DNA of 64,000 nucleotides, from positions 705,001-769,000 of the forward strand of contig JASPKZ010007281.1 in assembly GCA_030220185.1 (NCBI GenBank). Direction: 5' to 3'. Below are positions 1-10,365 of the stretch, piece by piece. Numbering within the stretch: the stretch's first letter is position 1; every line of letters begins with the position of its first letter. Source of the DNA: Diploptera punctata (taxonomy: Eukaryota > Arthropoda > Insecta > Blattodea > Blaberidae). The position numbers and the translations under genes are program-made. The notes below the pieces were generated by a model, which worked only from the letters and a program-made list of their open reading frames with translations, was not told the DNA's origin and did no database searches.

Positions 1-175
1 CGTGTTCTTTTAGTTTTTTAAAAATATTATTTATTCTATATGTGTTGGAGATGATTTTTTTGTTGACCACTTTAATTTTATCCCAAGCGTATTGGAAATT
101 AAAATTATTTTTAATTTTTTAGTTTTCTAATAAAGCGTGTTCTTTTAGTTTTTAAAACTATTATTTATTAATATT
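1..175. repeat. Partial copy of long foldback element
   Basis: Bases from about 40 to 175 match the right arm of the foldback element at 8660-9190 (shared words such as tgtgttggagatgattt and tttatcccaagcgt). The left part of this copy lies outside the window. It joins repeat P directly near 178, so one of the two truncates the other. Confidence 0.7.
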
Positions 176-177
176 CC

Positions 178-682
178 AAACAGGTCAGTGCATTATTTTG
201 CAATGACTGACACTCCAACAAATACTTTGCATATAGCAAATAATGAACAGATACCTTCTAACTACACATTTTATAATTCTGTTTTCAATAATTGTGTGTT
301 TAAATAATGAATTTACTGAGTTGTTTACTAAAAAAACTAAAATGTTGGTTTTAATATACAGTTTGGTGTGTTTCATTTTTTCTACACTAGGGTGCATTCT
401 TGCAATTATGCGATCCTATTTAGCAATAAGTAATATGATCAAGTTGTAGGGAATAAACAAATGAAACAAACCATACATTTCTCATTTGTTTTCAAACATC
501 ACAGTTTACATTACATATATAAATATTTTAAAATGCCGTTAACCATATTTAAATAATAATTTTTGAGTAAACAGCTTAATTTTATTCGTTAAATTGTCCT
601 AACAAATGCCACTCATGATTTCCAAATCCTGTAGTTAAATTCACTTATCGATGATTTGAAAATCCTTCGTAATATTATTTAT
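178..682 (+). repeat. Repeat P, copy A (5'-truncated)
   Basis: Non-coding interspersed repeat found four times here (178-682, 683-1505, 32002-32645, 35993-36675). All copies share blocks such as ttattttgcagtgactga, tgtgtttcattttttct and ttattcgttaaatagtcc. Copy A lacks the first part of the unit and is followed directly by copy B, so they form a head-to-tail pair. I see no protein-coding potential and do not recognise the family. Confidence 0.75.
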
Positions 683-1505
683 GACTATTTAACTCATGCC
701 CTAAATGGGAGTCAATGACCAATCACAATTCAATTAATTTTTATTTACAACCAATGACAGTCGTGTTTCGCCTAGAATTTACCAACTAAAGTTAATCATA
801 ATAAAGAAAGCACCTCCTTTTTAACATTCTGAATAGGTCATATCATTATTTTGCAGTGATTGACTCACCAAAAAATACGGCTACCAGATTGTTATATTAG
901 TGCATGAATGTCAACACATAGCGCTTGTAGGAGTTAATATAAAACATTTGTAGCAAATGATTATACCACCAAAAAAGAAACCACTGTTTGCACTTTCTTC
1001 AATGTATTTTTTCCCAGGTAATAATCCAGAAAAAATATAATTGTCATATTTACATCATACGACATCAGAAATTAATTAATATACAGTAAGATGTGTTTCA
1101 TTTTTCTCCACTAGAGAGCATTCTTACAATATTGCGTTCCTTTGGCAATAAATAGTATGATCTGGTTAGAGTGATGAACAAAAGAAGCAGATGAAGCGTA
1201 CCAATCGTTTCTCATTTGTTTTCAAACATCGCCATTTACATTAAATATATAAATATTTTAAAATAACTGTAGTTAAATAATGATTTGTGAGTAAACATCT
1301 TAATTTTATTCGTTAAATAGTCCTAACAAATGCCACTCTTGATTTCCAAATTCTCTACATAAATTTACTCCTCACTTCGTGAGTCGTGAATTTATCGATA
1401 ACTTGGAAGTCACTCGTGGCATTACTTATGATAAATTTACTCCTCACTTCATGAGTCGTGATTTTATCGATAATTTGAAATTACTCGTGGCATTACTTAT
1501 GATAA
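683..1505 (+). repeat. Repeat P, copy B, with duplicated terminal hairpin
   Basis: Full-length unit starting gactatttaactcatgcc and ending near attacttatga. The 3' end is an imperfect hairpin: the sequence around atttccaaattctc pairs with gataatttggaaatcac across a small loop. In this copy the terminal section is duplicated head to tail (period about 72 bp, 1361-1504). The unit is about 680 bp in the other copies. Confidence 0.75.
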
Positions 1506-2110
1506 ATTTCATATTACGTATAAAACCTTCATTGTAATATCAATAGACTATCTAATAATCCTGATTTTTAATAAGCTTAGAATGTCTGGCAAAATAAAGA
1601 AATGTTGATTATATTCAGTTGTCACGAATTACATTTATGAAAATACATTCACTACATTTGAATAGCTAAGTAGGGAATATGAATAAGGCAGATGTTGCAG
1701 GTTGGCACGACAACAAATTCTCAAGTTATTCTGCTGAATATTATCGTTTTCTCAGACGGCGGTCCTCTCCTTATGCTGCTCGCTTTGTTTATAGGATTAG
1801 TTTTGCTACATGTGGTTAGATAAGCATATTTTCATATGAAAACAGGGCTAAACGCTTGTAATCTAGAAACAGGAGCAGGCAAAATCCCCGCTAAGACTTG
1901 CCAACACACCAAAAGCAAACATTGCAAGTTATCACAATTAATTACCATGCAAGATTCACTCCCGATATCCAGCAAGTTCCCCACAGTTTCATTGTTTCAT
2001 CCAAATACTGTTACAGCTACTATTTACACTACCAGCACTATTGCTGTCACTATATTTATAACCACACTACCATTACGACCATCATGACCGGTACTGCTAC
2101 ATTTACTACT
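1506..2110. other. No recognisable feature
   Basis: AT-rich sequence with no family that I recognise. Short open frames around 1836-2167 lack coding character and overlap simple threonine- or isoleucine-rich stretches. Confidence 0.5.
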
Positions 2111-3000
2111 AACAAACTAACTCACTGGCACTATCGAACCCGTAGGTTCATAGCCGCGCGGAATTAAGCTCTCCATTATTCCCAAACCTGAGCTAATGTT
2201 TTCCAATCATTCCCTGTATAATCTCTATCTATCTACGGGTTTTTACAGCTGCTGCCATCTTCCCGTGCCAAACCTCCAAAGCCTACAGTCTTGGGCATCT
2301 TCGATGCTTAGCCCTGTAGCCTGCATTACTGTCTTCATGTTTTCCTTCCATGTTAACTTTGGTCTCCCCCTTTTCTTCTTTCTGTTCGGATGCCATTCAT
2401 ATAGTTGCTTCGGCCATCGCTCATCTTCCATTCTTAAAACATGTCCTAACCACTTTAATTCCTTCTCCTTCTTTCAATTATGCTTTCTTCTGCTTTCATT
2501 ATTTTTCTAATTTCCTTATTTGTGACATGTTCTAATTTAGACTTTCTGGCACTTCTGCGTAAATAATCAATTTCTAGAGCTATTAGTCTATTCTTGTAGT
2601 ACTTATTGATTGCCCTGTATAATCTACTTCCCTCAAATCATAGTTAATCTTATTCTCCTACCTCATTTCTGGTCTACCAAATGGTCGTTTCCCTCTGGTT
2701 TTTCCCTGTGTTTTTGAGCCTTTGGCATGGGTTCCCTGAAGTAGTCCCCGCCCGGAGAATGAGTGAGGGACTATTTGACCAACGGAAAATTGGATCCCAT
2801 GTCCGCATTTCTTGGCGGTTGTATTTTTACGATGAAAGATCATCACTCTTTCCACGAAGGTACTTTTTCGTCTGGCTTATCACCTTCGACCAGTCCGGAA
2901 TGAATAACCCTATCGGCAGCTATGCTACAGCCGGCATAGCTCTCAGGATCATTTAAGCACGCAAGCCACTCTACCACGATAAGGTAAAGGAACCATGGAT
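2111..3000 (-). mobile_element. LINE chimera: 5' end fused to L-A 3' end, interrupted by a nested LINE
   Basis: Read on the minus strand, 3000-2705 matches the region just upstream of the endonuclease LINE at 56645-56930 (shared words around catgggt, gccggcatag and catttaagca), so it looks like a 5' untranslated region. At about 2705 it changes abruptly into the extreme 3' end of L-A (the GKRPFGRPEMR coding stretch, then 2625-2613 and 2224-2111). The whole reverse transcriptase is missing. A second LINE occupies 2225-2612. The 5' UTR assignment is inferred from position in the other copy. Confidence 0.65.
2225..2612 (-). mobile_element. Nested 5'-truncated LINE (L-D) with 13-bp target-site duplication
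   Basis: The minus strand encodes the C-terminal tail of a non-LTR retrotransposon: MEDERWPKQLYEWHPNRKKK, then RGRPKLTWKENMKTVMQ, ending GLSIEDAQDCRLWRFGTGRW. A related copy lies at 21487-21860. The insert is bracketed by the direct repeat ccctgtataatct (2212-2224 and 2613-2625), which interrupts the L-A tail exactly where other L-A copies are continuous. The 3' end borders a (TATC)n run. This is the pattern expected from target-primed reverse transcription. Confidence 0.8.
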
Positions 3001-3009
3001 GGACCATTA

Positions 3010-3125
3010 CAAATACTGCTACTACTACTACTACTACCGCTATTATCACCAATACTAATAACATCGTCAGTACTACTTCAACCAGTAATTTTACTAGTAC
3101 TTCTATTACTACTCTTAGTTCTACA
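3010..3125. repeat. Degenerate (ACT)n trinucleotide tract
   Basis: Imperfect tract rich in act and tac triplets, with a purer core at about 3015-3040. It abuts the 5' end of the LINE chimera. Confidence 0.6.
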
Positions 3126-3159
3126 AAGCTATGGGAATTGCGCTATTTCGAGTACTAAT

Positions 3160-3420
3160 TTGGGATGAGATTTTCTCATGGAATTTCGACTAGAATTGGA
3201 CAGGAGCCCACTCATCATCGTGATGAATTTGGGTAGCTAAAATAAGTAGTGGCTTCAAGTTCAGAAATGTAATTCTAACGATTGGGGAATCTGACATGTT
3301 GACCTCATATTACCTCTATACTGAGTGAGTGGCCATCCACCTCTTTAATTTACATATGCGGATGTGAGGACTGCCACCGCCTGGTAGGATAAGGGCATAC
3401 TAGGCCCTATTATTTTACCG
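3160..3420 (+). mobile_element. SINE-2 copy (body without head)
   Basis: The body matches copies at 12362-12535, 34380-34690 and 45425-45705: a block near ttctcatggaatttc, then gaatttgggtagct, then gcggatgtgaggactgcc and ctggtagg. The tRNA-derived head present at 34380 is not recognisable here. Confidence 0.6.
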
Positions 3421-3604
3421 CCACTTTTACTTTTACTACTGCTCATGCTATTAGTTTGGCACCTGTTGTCGCTATAACTACACACACACATATATGATTA
3501 AGAAAGTTTTCTTGAGTTTTCAGCGTCTTGGAAAACATGGATGACGCGGAAAACCCAAGATAACTTTCGTGATGATACTTATATCCGCGAAAATCTGCAA
3601 TATA

Positions 3605-3626
3605 ACACACACACACACACACACAT

Positions 3627-3679
<53 letters not shown>
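3605..3679. repeat. (CA)n(TA)n microsatellite
   Basis: Compound dinucleotide array of about 40 bp of CA followed by about 36 bp of TA. The run of YI and CV codons on the minus strand comes from this array and is not a gene. Confidence 0.97.
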
Positions 3680-3681
<2 letters not shown>

Positions 3682-3739
3682 CGTTCAATTGGCCTATATA
3701 TTATCTAAAATAATGTCATATGTGTAATTTATATTCTAT

Positions 3740-4053
3740 TCGATAGTGTTCTGCCCTAGTGCAGGTATTTTACTGCAATAATAGCATATTGATGTATGCT
3801 TTGCAGCTCTACTAGGGAATTGTAGGTGTGGTAGCTTCCCTTTGCTTTCCACACCGGTTAAATGATAAGGAAGATAATGATTATGATGGTCGATGATTTT
3901 CGGGGACCGTTGCACCATAGGATTCTTGACATTTGTCTTATAGGTGAGGAAAAACCCGAAAAACCTCACCCAGGAGCCTGTCCCGAACGGGATTCGAACC
4001 CTGGTCACCTGCGTGACAAAGCAGCACGCTACTTCGAGACCACATCGGTGGAC
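3740..4053 (-). mobile_element. SINE-1 (tRNA-derived)
   Basis: Minus-strand SINE of about 315 bp. The tRNA-like head (about 4053-3980) has an A-box-like tggtctcgaagtagcg and a B box in gggttcgaatcccg. A conserved body follows (ggtgaggaaaaac, ggggaccgt, ccggtgtggaaagcaa in antisense), then a 3' part ending near ctgccctagtgcagg. Copies occur throughout the window, and transcription by RNA polymerase III is expected for such heads. Confidence 0.85.
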
Positions 4054-4065
4054 TGTAAGGAATTT

Positions 4066-4383
4066 CCATCCATAGTAATTCTGCCCGAGGGCAGGTCTTT
4101 CACTGCAATCATAGCATTTTCATGTTATACTGTGCAGCTTTACTAGGGAATTGTAGGTGTGGTAGCTTCCCGTTGCTTTCCACACCGGTGAAGGATGATA
4201 ATGATGATGATGGCCATATGATTTCGGGGACCGTTTGGGCCTTAAATTTTTCCTGACATTTATCTTACAGGTGAGGAAAAACCCCGATAAAGTCCTCACC
4301 CAGAAAACTGCCCCGACCGGGGATCGAACCCGGGCCCGCTGCGTGACAAAGCAGCACGCTACCTCGAGACCACAACGGTGGAC
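4066..4383 (-). mobile_element. SINE-1, second copy, 11-bp target-site duplication
   Basis: Complete minus-strand SINE-1 with head ccaccgttgtggtctcgagg (antisense, near 4383) and B box ggttcgatccccgg. The direct repeat gtaaggaattt flanks it at 4055-4065 and 4384-4394, an excellent target-site duplication. It inserted immediately beside the previous SINE-1 copy. Confidence 0.9.
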
Positions 4384-4394
4384 GTAAGGAATTT

Positions 4395-4847
4395 AAGTTT
4401 CCGAATTAGTTTTAAGTTGTAATATGCGTGTGATAACGATAAGTTATGATTGGTTTCCAATAACATATTTTCAGCAGTTTAGTATATGCAATAAAATTGT
4501 TCGTTTTATTAAAAATTTTCAATTCAACATTGACAATATAAATGTATTAACTACATGGATTGGGGAAAAATAATGTATGTGTATTTGATTAAACTTAGTC
4601 ACATTTTTACTGTAATCAGAACAAGAGATTTGCACAACACATGTAACACGAAGTAAAATGACTAAGTCAAAAGCGGAATAAGTAGAGTTGTACAGTATTG
4701 TTAAAAAATGAAGCTTTCCATCCTAAACTGACCAATAGAGTATACATAAGTAATGAAACTACTCAATATTGACTAATAGATCAAGACTTGAGTATTTAGT
4801 ACAATAAAAAAATATATGTACCGTAAAGATGGGTTGCTTTGATCCAG
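4395..4847. other. No recognisable feature
   Basis: AT-rich sequence without long open frames or family resemblance. Confidence 0.5.
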
Positions 4848-5465
4848 AAATACTATATTACGTTGCGAGGTCGGGATGTTTTTTTATAGAATCGAGGAAA
4901 AATGTTTAAAAACCTCGCTATAGCTCGGTTTTTAAACATTTTCCTCGATTCTGTAAAACACTTCATAAACGTGCGTTGTACATTATTTTTTGCGCAATGG
5001 TGTTTTCAAAATATTAAACAATAGTAAAATAATAACTTTGTTGGAAATATTTGCGTTCGTTATAAACAACAGACTAATGTTAACAGTGTGCGCAATGTTT
5101 ATTAGTTGAAACTACAGGAGGCCGTGAGGCAATATTAGTGATAAAATGGCGGCAAGTGCGTATTTATTGTTTTAAATAAAGTTCAGTTAATTTAAAATGC
5201 AGTGATTTGTTTCGTATATTGTATATTAACGCTATCTTTTAGATATATTTTGTATATAGATTACATTGGATGTAGTATATATAGAGGCCAGTGGTTTTAC
5301 TTCCCGCATGCGTGTTTGTAATATGTTATATTACAGTATAGTTATTTTATTACAGTATAGTTATTCAGGTTAGCAACCCCGAAATGTAAGAAGTTGAACT
5401 TTCAATCATGGTTGCCATTGCTGTAAATGCGACAAACACTGTCGCGCAAAAATAAGTTTTATCTT
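4848..5465 (+). repeat. Repeat Q, copy 1 (intact)
   Basis: Interspersed non-coding element of about 615 bp. Its only other copy here is inverted and interrupted (36700-38345). Shared blocks include gcagtgatttgtttcgtata, gtagtatatatagaggccag and the duplicated acagtatagttatt. Near its start is a strong hairpin (4886-4960): gaatcgaggaaaaatgttta pairs with its near complement across a short loop. Similar sequence is present at the same end of copy 2. Confidence 0.75.
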
Positions 5466-5996
5466 ACAATTTTATTTTTTATGCAAAATTGAAATTAAGT
5501 CAGGTTTTTATTGTTGAATGATTTCTTAATCTATGCCTCTATGAAATAAAATTGTTGTTTATTTAATTTCACAACAATGAATTAATATTTGAATTAATGA
5601 ATCTACGTTACCCCTCACTTCTGGTTACTTTGGTCCACATTATTTAATCCTGTTCAAATCCAGACTTTTGTGTGACTGGGACAAATACATGTGAGGATCA
5701 TTTAAGATGAAGTATTGCACATTTCGTAGTCCTTACGGCTATTTATTTTAACATATGGTTTTTCAATAGCATCACAAGATAGATAATACATAGTTTTACT
5801 ACAAACTGGGAGAATTCAGTAAATAATTACATTTTCACCTTTATCCATCGGCACAAAATTAATAAGTTTTTTTTTCATGGTGGGCTAAAGTTACACCACA
5901 AGGGACAAAGCACCATAGTTGAGGATGTAACCAATTATATTTTCAAAGAGAAAATGGCAACCTAGAGCTCTTCCTCAATTACTGTCATTGAATTAC
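5466..5996. other. No recognisable feature
   Basis: AT-rich, no supported gene or repeat. Confidence 0.5.
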
Positions 5997-6330
5997 AAAC
6001 TAACTCACTGCCACTATCGAACCGGTAGGTTCATGGCTGCGTGGACATAAGCTCTCCATACAACCATAGCCTAAGCTACTTTTTTTCCAATCATTCCCTG
6101 TAAAATCTACTGCCCTCAAATCTTAGTTAATGTTATTCTCCCACTTCATTCTTAGTCTACCAACTGGGAGTTTTCCCTCTGGTTTTCCTTCAAGAAGCTA
6201 CCGTGCATGTCTTTATTCCCATCCGTGCCACATATCCTGCCCATTGCAGTCTAGGAGTCTTAACTGTTCTTATTATATCTGGCTTCCTATATAGACCATG
6301 TAGTTCACTGTTATGTAGTTCCATTAAGTT
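5997..6330 (-). mobile_element. L-A LINE 3' end, 5'-truncated
   Basis: Antisense copy of the L-A tail. From the plus strand it begins actaactcactgccac, then tcgaaccggtaggttcatgg, and extends through the GRPxMRW region to the PDIIRTVK segment near 6290. No intact reading frame remains. It is the same family as 46559-46950. Confidence 0.85.
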
Positions 6331-6675
6331 ACTAATCGAATTTAATATTTTAAAGCTTCATACTGGCCAAAAGATGATTAAAACTACCAATTGATTTGGA
6401 CTTTACAGATTTGTCCATTTATAAACTCACGTAGGTATTTCCCCACAGTCAAATTATTATTGGCCTCAGCCTCGATGTCTTGGCCCAGCCCAAATAAATG
6501 ACACAAATGAATTGTGTGTGAATGCTTGATATGTGTTCTACCACGAACACTGTAGCAGACTATATATCATTGTAGAGTAGAGTTAATCACATTAATTTCA
6601 TACATTAAATATATGCACTGCAATTAACCAAATATAAGGTTACCGTGTTTGCGTCTTAAAAGCCGACCCATCAAT
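6331..6675. other. No recognisable feature
   Basis: AT-rich spacer between two L-A tails, with no supported gene. Confidence 0.45.
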
Positions 6676-7380
6676 AACTAACTAACTGACACAATCGAGC
6701 TCTTAGGTTCATGGCTACGCAGACATGAGCTATCCATACATCCATATCCTGAGCTAATGTTCTCCTATCATTCCCTGTATAATCTAATTCTCTCAAATCA
6801 TAGTTTGTTATTCTCCCACCTCATTCTTGGTCTACTAACTGGACGTTTTCCTTCAAGATGGTTGCATGCAAGTCTTTCATTTCCCATTCGTGCCACATGT
6901 CCTGCCCATCGCAGTCTACGAGTCTTAACTGTTCCTATTATATCTGGCTTCCTATAAAAACCACTGTTATGTGAGTGCTCAAATCCGTTTCTCTTCTTGA
7001 TTGCCGGGGGCAATAGCAGCTTCAACCCCTGTTTCAATTTTGTCTTCTCCATTCACCTGTCTGATCATCTCTCTTTGGCCTAAACATTTTCCTAGACTTT
7101 GTTCTCAGATACTCGTAATCTCTTTCCCTTGCTTAAAGTAAGAGTCCATGTTTCGCTCCAGTATAACTAGTAGAATAATAATTTTATATATTTTCAGTTT
7201 AACGTTTTTTCAAAAGAAGTTGGGACGTCAAGAATCTCTGAAATGCGTAATAGGACACATTTCCAGAATTGAGCTTATGTTTATTTTTTTTTTGCGTCTA
7301 TTTCTATTTGTGATTATTGTTCCTAGGTATTTGAATTCAGCTACATTGCCAGGCCATCAATACTAATCTAATGTAATCAT
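6676..7380 (-). mobile_element. L-A LINE fragment (C-terminal third)
   Basis: Minus-strand L-A copy reaching further 5' than most. It includes the terminal domain (RRLRWAGHVARMGNERLACN and RPVSRPRMRWENN, 7052-6798), the FGPKRD segment and an upstream part near 7340-7200 corresponding to the post-palm region. Several frameshifts and stops make it a dead copy. Confidence 0.8.
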
Positions 7381-8264
7381 TGATTTGTTTTCATTATGCC
7401 GTAAAACGAATAACAGATTTTAGTCAATTTCCTAATCAGCTTATTTTTTCAGGATATTAGAAATGTATAATTTTTCCCATCCTTAATATTTCCTTTTTGC
7501 TTTGTGCTTATATTAAATATATTAAATTCCTTTTATTCTAAATCGGGTATAAGTGCTCGCATTTTTAACTTAGAAGCTGTGGCTTCGATGATTGTATCGG
7601 TTTTCAATATCACATTTCCTTCCGAAGAGAATTTTTTTTTCTTGAAAATACCAATATACGTGTCACCCTCTCTAGAAATACTTCCAGTAACGAACATTTC
7701 TGACCTCCCAAGTATTCGCTCTCAATATCGGCAATTCATCCATAAATATTTTAAAACATTACATTTTTTAAAGTACTAATTATGGAAAACTATCTCTTTT
7801 TTATGTAATTTAATACCTGTATCGACATGTTATTTTCTTATTCCCTTACATTATTTATATTTCGCATATTTAAAAAGTTGTTCCATGTCTGTGATTCTGG
7901 CTTAAATCATATGCTTCTTAAATCCTCATATGCATTACGTATTTCCCATATTTTCGTTGCGATTTCATATGCTTCCCATACAGTTCTGAGACATAATATT
8001 TTCCATATATTTCTTGTGATATAATGTGTATACCGTATTTTTACACGCTTTTTATTAGCTTGGCCTGTATCTATCTATGTAAGGGAATCTTTAAACACGA
8101 TTTTCACCCACTTGAAATCATTATATAGACTTAAAACTTTGTATACTTGTAAAGGACCGATCACAATACAATAATTTCATAAATAATTTGTAATATATAA
8201 TATATAATAGGTTGCGGACTTATTTACTTTTTAGTCCATCGTTGTAAGAAATTAATATTATATC
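7381..8264. other. No recognisable feature
   Basis: AT-rich, phenylalanine- and isoleucine-coding low-complexity frames only. The first 100 bases may be further decayed L-A. Confidence 0.4.
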
Positions 8265-8267
8265 ATC

Positions 8268-8355
8268 TTGTAGCTCAGTTGGTAGAGAGGTGAACAGTAG
8301 TGGTATATAATTTTAGTAATCCATAGGTCCCTGGTTCAAATCCGGCCCGGAGGAT
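8268..8355 (+). tRNA. tRNA-Tyr-like pseudogene with intron
   Basis: Has an A box (tagctcagttgg), a GTA triplet at the anticodon position followed by about 16 nt that looks like the usual tRNA-Tyr intron, a B box (ggttcaaatcc) and a TTTTT terminator just downstream. The acceptor stem pairs at only about five of seven positions, the D stem is broken (gctc versus gaga), and the base before GTA is A instead of T. It is therefore probably a pseudogene or tRNA-derived repeat. Confidence 0.45.
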
Positions 8356-8659
8356 CTTTTTAGAAGAATATTACTTTTAGCTCATACTACAATAGTATCG
8401 AATTTAAAGATATTTACATTCTTATCTTATTCTGTAAAATATTAATGACAATTTTGTAAACTTACCACATTGTAATTTATCCAAAAATATGAGAAGGATG
8501 CGATTAACTGTAACTATTTATCTATATTAAAACATTAAAAAATATTATAATAATATTAGATGATACTTTAAAAAATATAATTATATTCGTGCCTAGACAC
8601 TAGAAATATCGTAAGCAATTAAATTGTCATGGGATTCCGGTTTATGACAATGAATTAAA
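8356..8659. other. No recognisable feature
   Basis: AT-rich spacer. Confidence 0.45.
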
Positions 8660-9190
8660 CTAAAAATTAAAAAAATGAATAATAGTTTAAAAAACTAAAA
8701 CAACACGCTTTATTAGAAAACCGAGTTAAAATATAAAAATAAATAAATAATAGTTTTAAAAAATCTACACGCTTTATTAGAAAACCGAAAAAAAATGAAA
8801 AATAATTTTAATTTCCAACACGCTTGGGATAAAATTAAAGTGGTCAAGAAAAAAATAATCTCCAACACATCTAGAATAAAATTAGAGTTATCTACAAAAA
8901 ATAGGGTGCTTTTTATGGTTTTTACGTTTTCCTTTTAGAGACTTTACTTTTACCAATATCTGTTTATTATCAAATATATTAATTGATAAAGAGCACCCCA
9001 CGCTTTTGATGGTATAATTTGTTTGTAGATAGCTCTAGTTTTATTCTAGATGTGTTGGAGATGATTTTTTTGTTGACTGCTTTAATTTTATCCCAAGCGT
9101 GTCGGAAATTAAAATTATTTTTCATTTTTTTTAGTTCGGTTTTCTAATAAGATGTGTTGTTTTAGTTTTTTAACTATTATTTATTTCCAA
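8660..9190. mobile_element. Long foldback (palindromic) element
   Basis: The left arm (about 8675-8905) and right arm (about 9005-9187) are inverted copies: gataaaattaaagtggtcaa and ctccaacacatctagaataa on the left recur in reverse complement on the right. The centre carries a second inverted pair, agggtgcttttta against aaagagcacccc. The left arm repeats its outer end twice. No coding sequence. It fits a non-autonomous foldback or MITE-like transposon, and part of another copy opens the window. Confidence 0.8.
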
Positions 9191-9455
9191 CTTAGGTGAC
9201 TTTACATCATGTTTTCTCATATGTTTTTTTTTCTTACACCTTTTGTGACTGTGATCACGTATTTCTCATATAGTTTTGTTATACGTAAGTGTTTTTGTTT
9301 GACATTTATTTTAAAACAATCTTACAGCATCTAATTCAATTTTCATAGACTACATCATAATTATGTCATTTGAGGAAACTGAAATATTTTGAAAGTTGCT
9401 TACACGTTATCGTGCCAGTTCCTAGATTGTGTTTAACTTTCTATATTCTGTTCTA
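9191..9455. other. No recognisable feature
   Basis: AT-rich spacer. Confidence 0.4.
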
Positions 9456-10365
9456 AGAGACAATTGGCAAGTGCCGGAAACAATTTCAATAACACAAGCT
9501 TATGGACAACTCGATTCGGTGGTATCAATCAGCTGTTAGTTTATGCTGATGATGTAGTACTATTGGGCGATAGCGAGGAGATACTAAAGGACAACACGCA
9601 CACACTATTGAATAATACTAAGAAATTGGGACTGGAAGTAAATATCAATAAAACTAAATATATGGTCACACATAGAAATACATTATACAATGGAAATGGA
9701 CAGCTAATGACAAATGAACGAAATTTTGAGGAAGAGGTTAAATTCTTAGGAACAATAATCACAAAAATGAATGAGATGAAACAAGAAAATTAAACATAGA
9801 CTCAATTCTGAAAATACGTGCTATTATGTATTACAGAGAACTCTTGACGTCCCATTTCCTTTCAAAAACGTTAAACATGAAAATACATGAAACTATTATT
9901 CTACCAGTTATATTATATGGATGCGAAATATGGACTCTTACTTTAAGGGAGGAAAACAAATTACGAGTATTTGAGAATAAAGTTCTTAGGACAATTTTTG
10001 GACCAAAGAGAGATGAACAGACAGGTGAATGGAGAAGACTCCATAACAGTGAATTACATGGTCTTATAGGAAGCCAGATATAATGAGAACAGTTAAGTCC
10101 CGTAGACTGCGATGGGCAGGACATGTGGCAACAATGGGGAATCAAAGACGTGGATGGAAGCTTCCTGCAGAAAACCCAGAGGGAAAACGCCAATTTGGTA
10201 GTACAACGAATGAGGTGGCAGAATAACATATAACTATGATTTGAAGGAAGTAGATTATACAGGAGATGATTTGGAAACATTGGCTCAGGATAGGGATGTA
10301 TGGAGAGCTTATGTCCGCTCGGCCATGACCCTACGGGGTCGATAGTGACAGTTAGTTAGTTATGG
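9456..10365 (+). mobile_element. L-A LINE: reverse transcriptase palm to 3' end
   Basis: Begins just before the RT palm: INQLLVYADDVVLLGDSEE holds the YADD catalytic box (about 9535-9580), and LGLEVNINKTKYMVTH follows. A frameshift near 9790 leads into the downstream domain (VILYGCEIWTLTLREENKLR, then NKVLRTIFGPKRDEQTGEWR). Another break near 10083 precedes the GRPRMRW-type end. The 3' end is cgatagtgacagttagttag, a GTTA-type tail. It is a 5'-truncated, dead copy of an endonuclease/RT LINE, possibly RTE-like. Confidence 0.88.

Noticed and set aside
3443..3688. Minus-strand frame with YIYIYI and CVCVCV runs
   Set aside because: Product of the (CA)n(TA)n microsatellite.
9831..10280. 149-codon minus-strand frame
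   Set aside because: It is the antisense of the L-A LINE C-terminal region, whose plus-strand protein matches other L-A copies.
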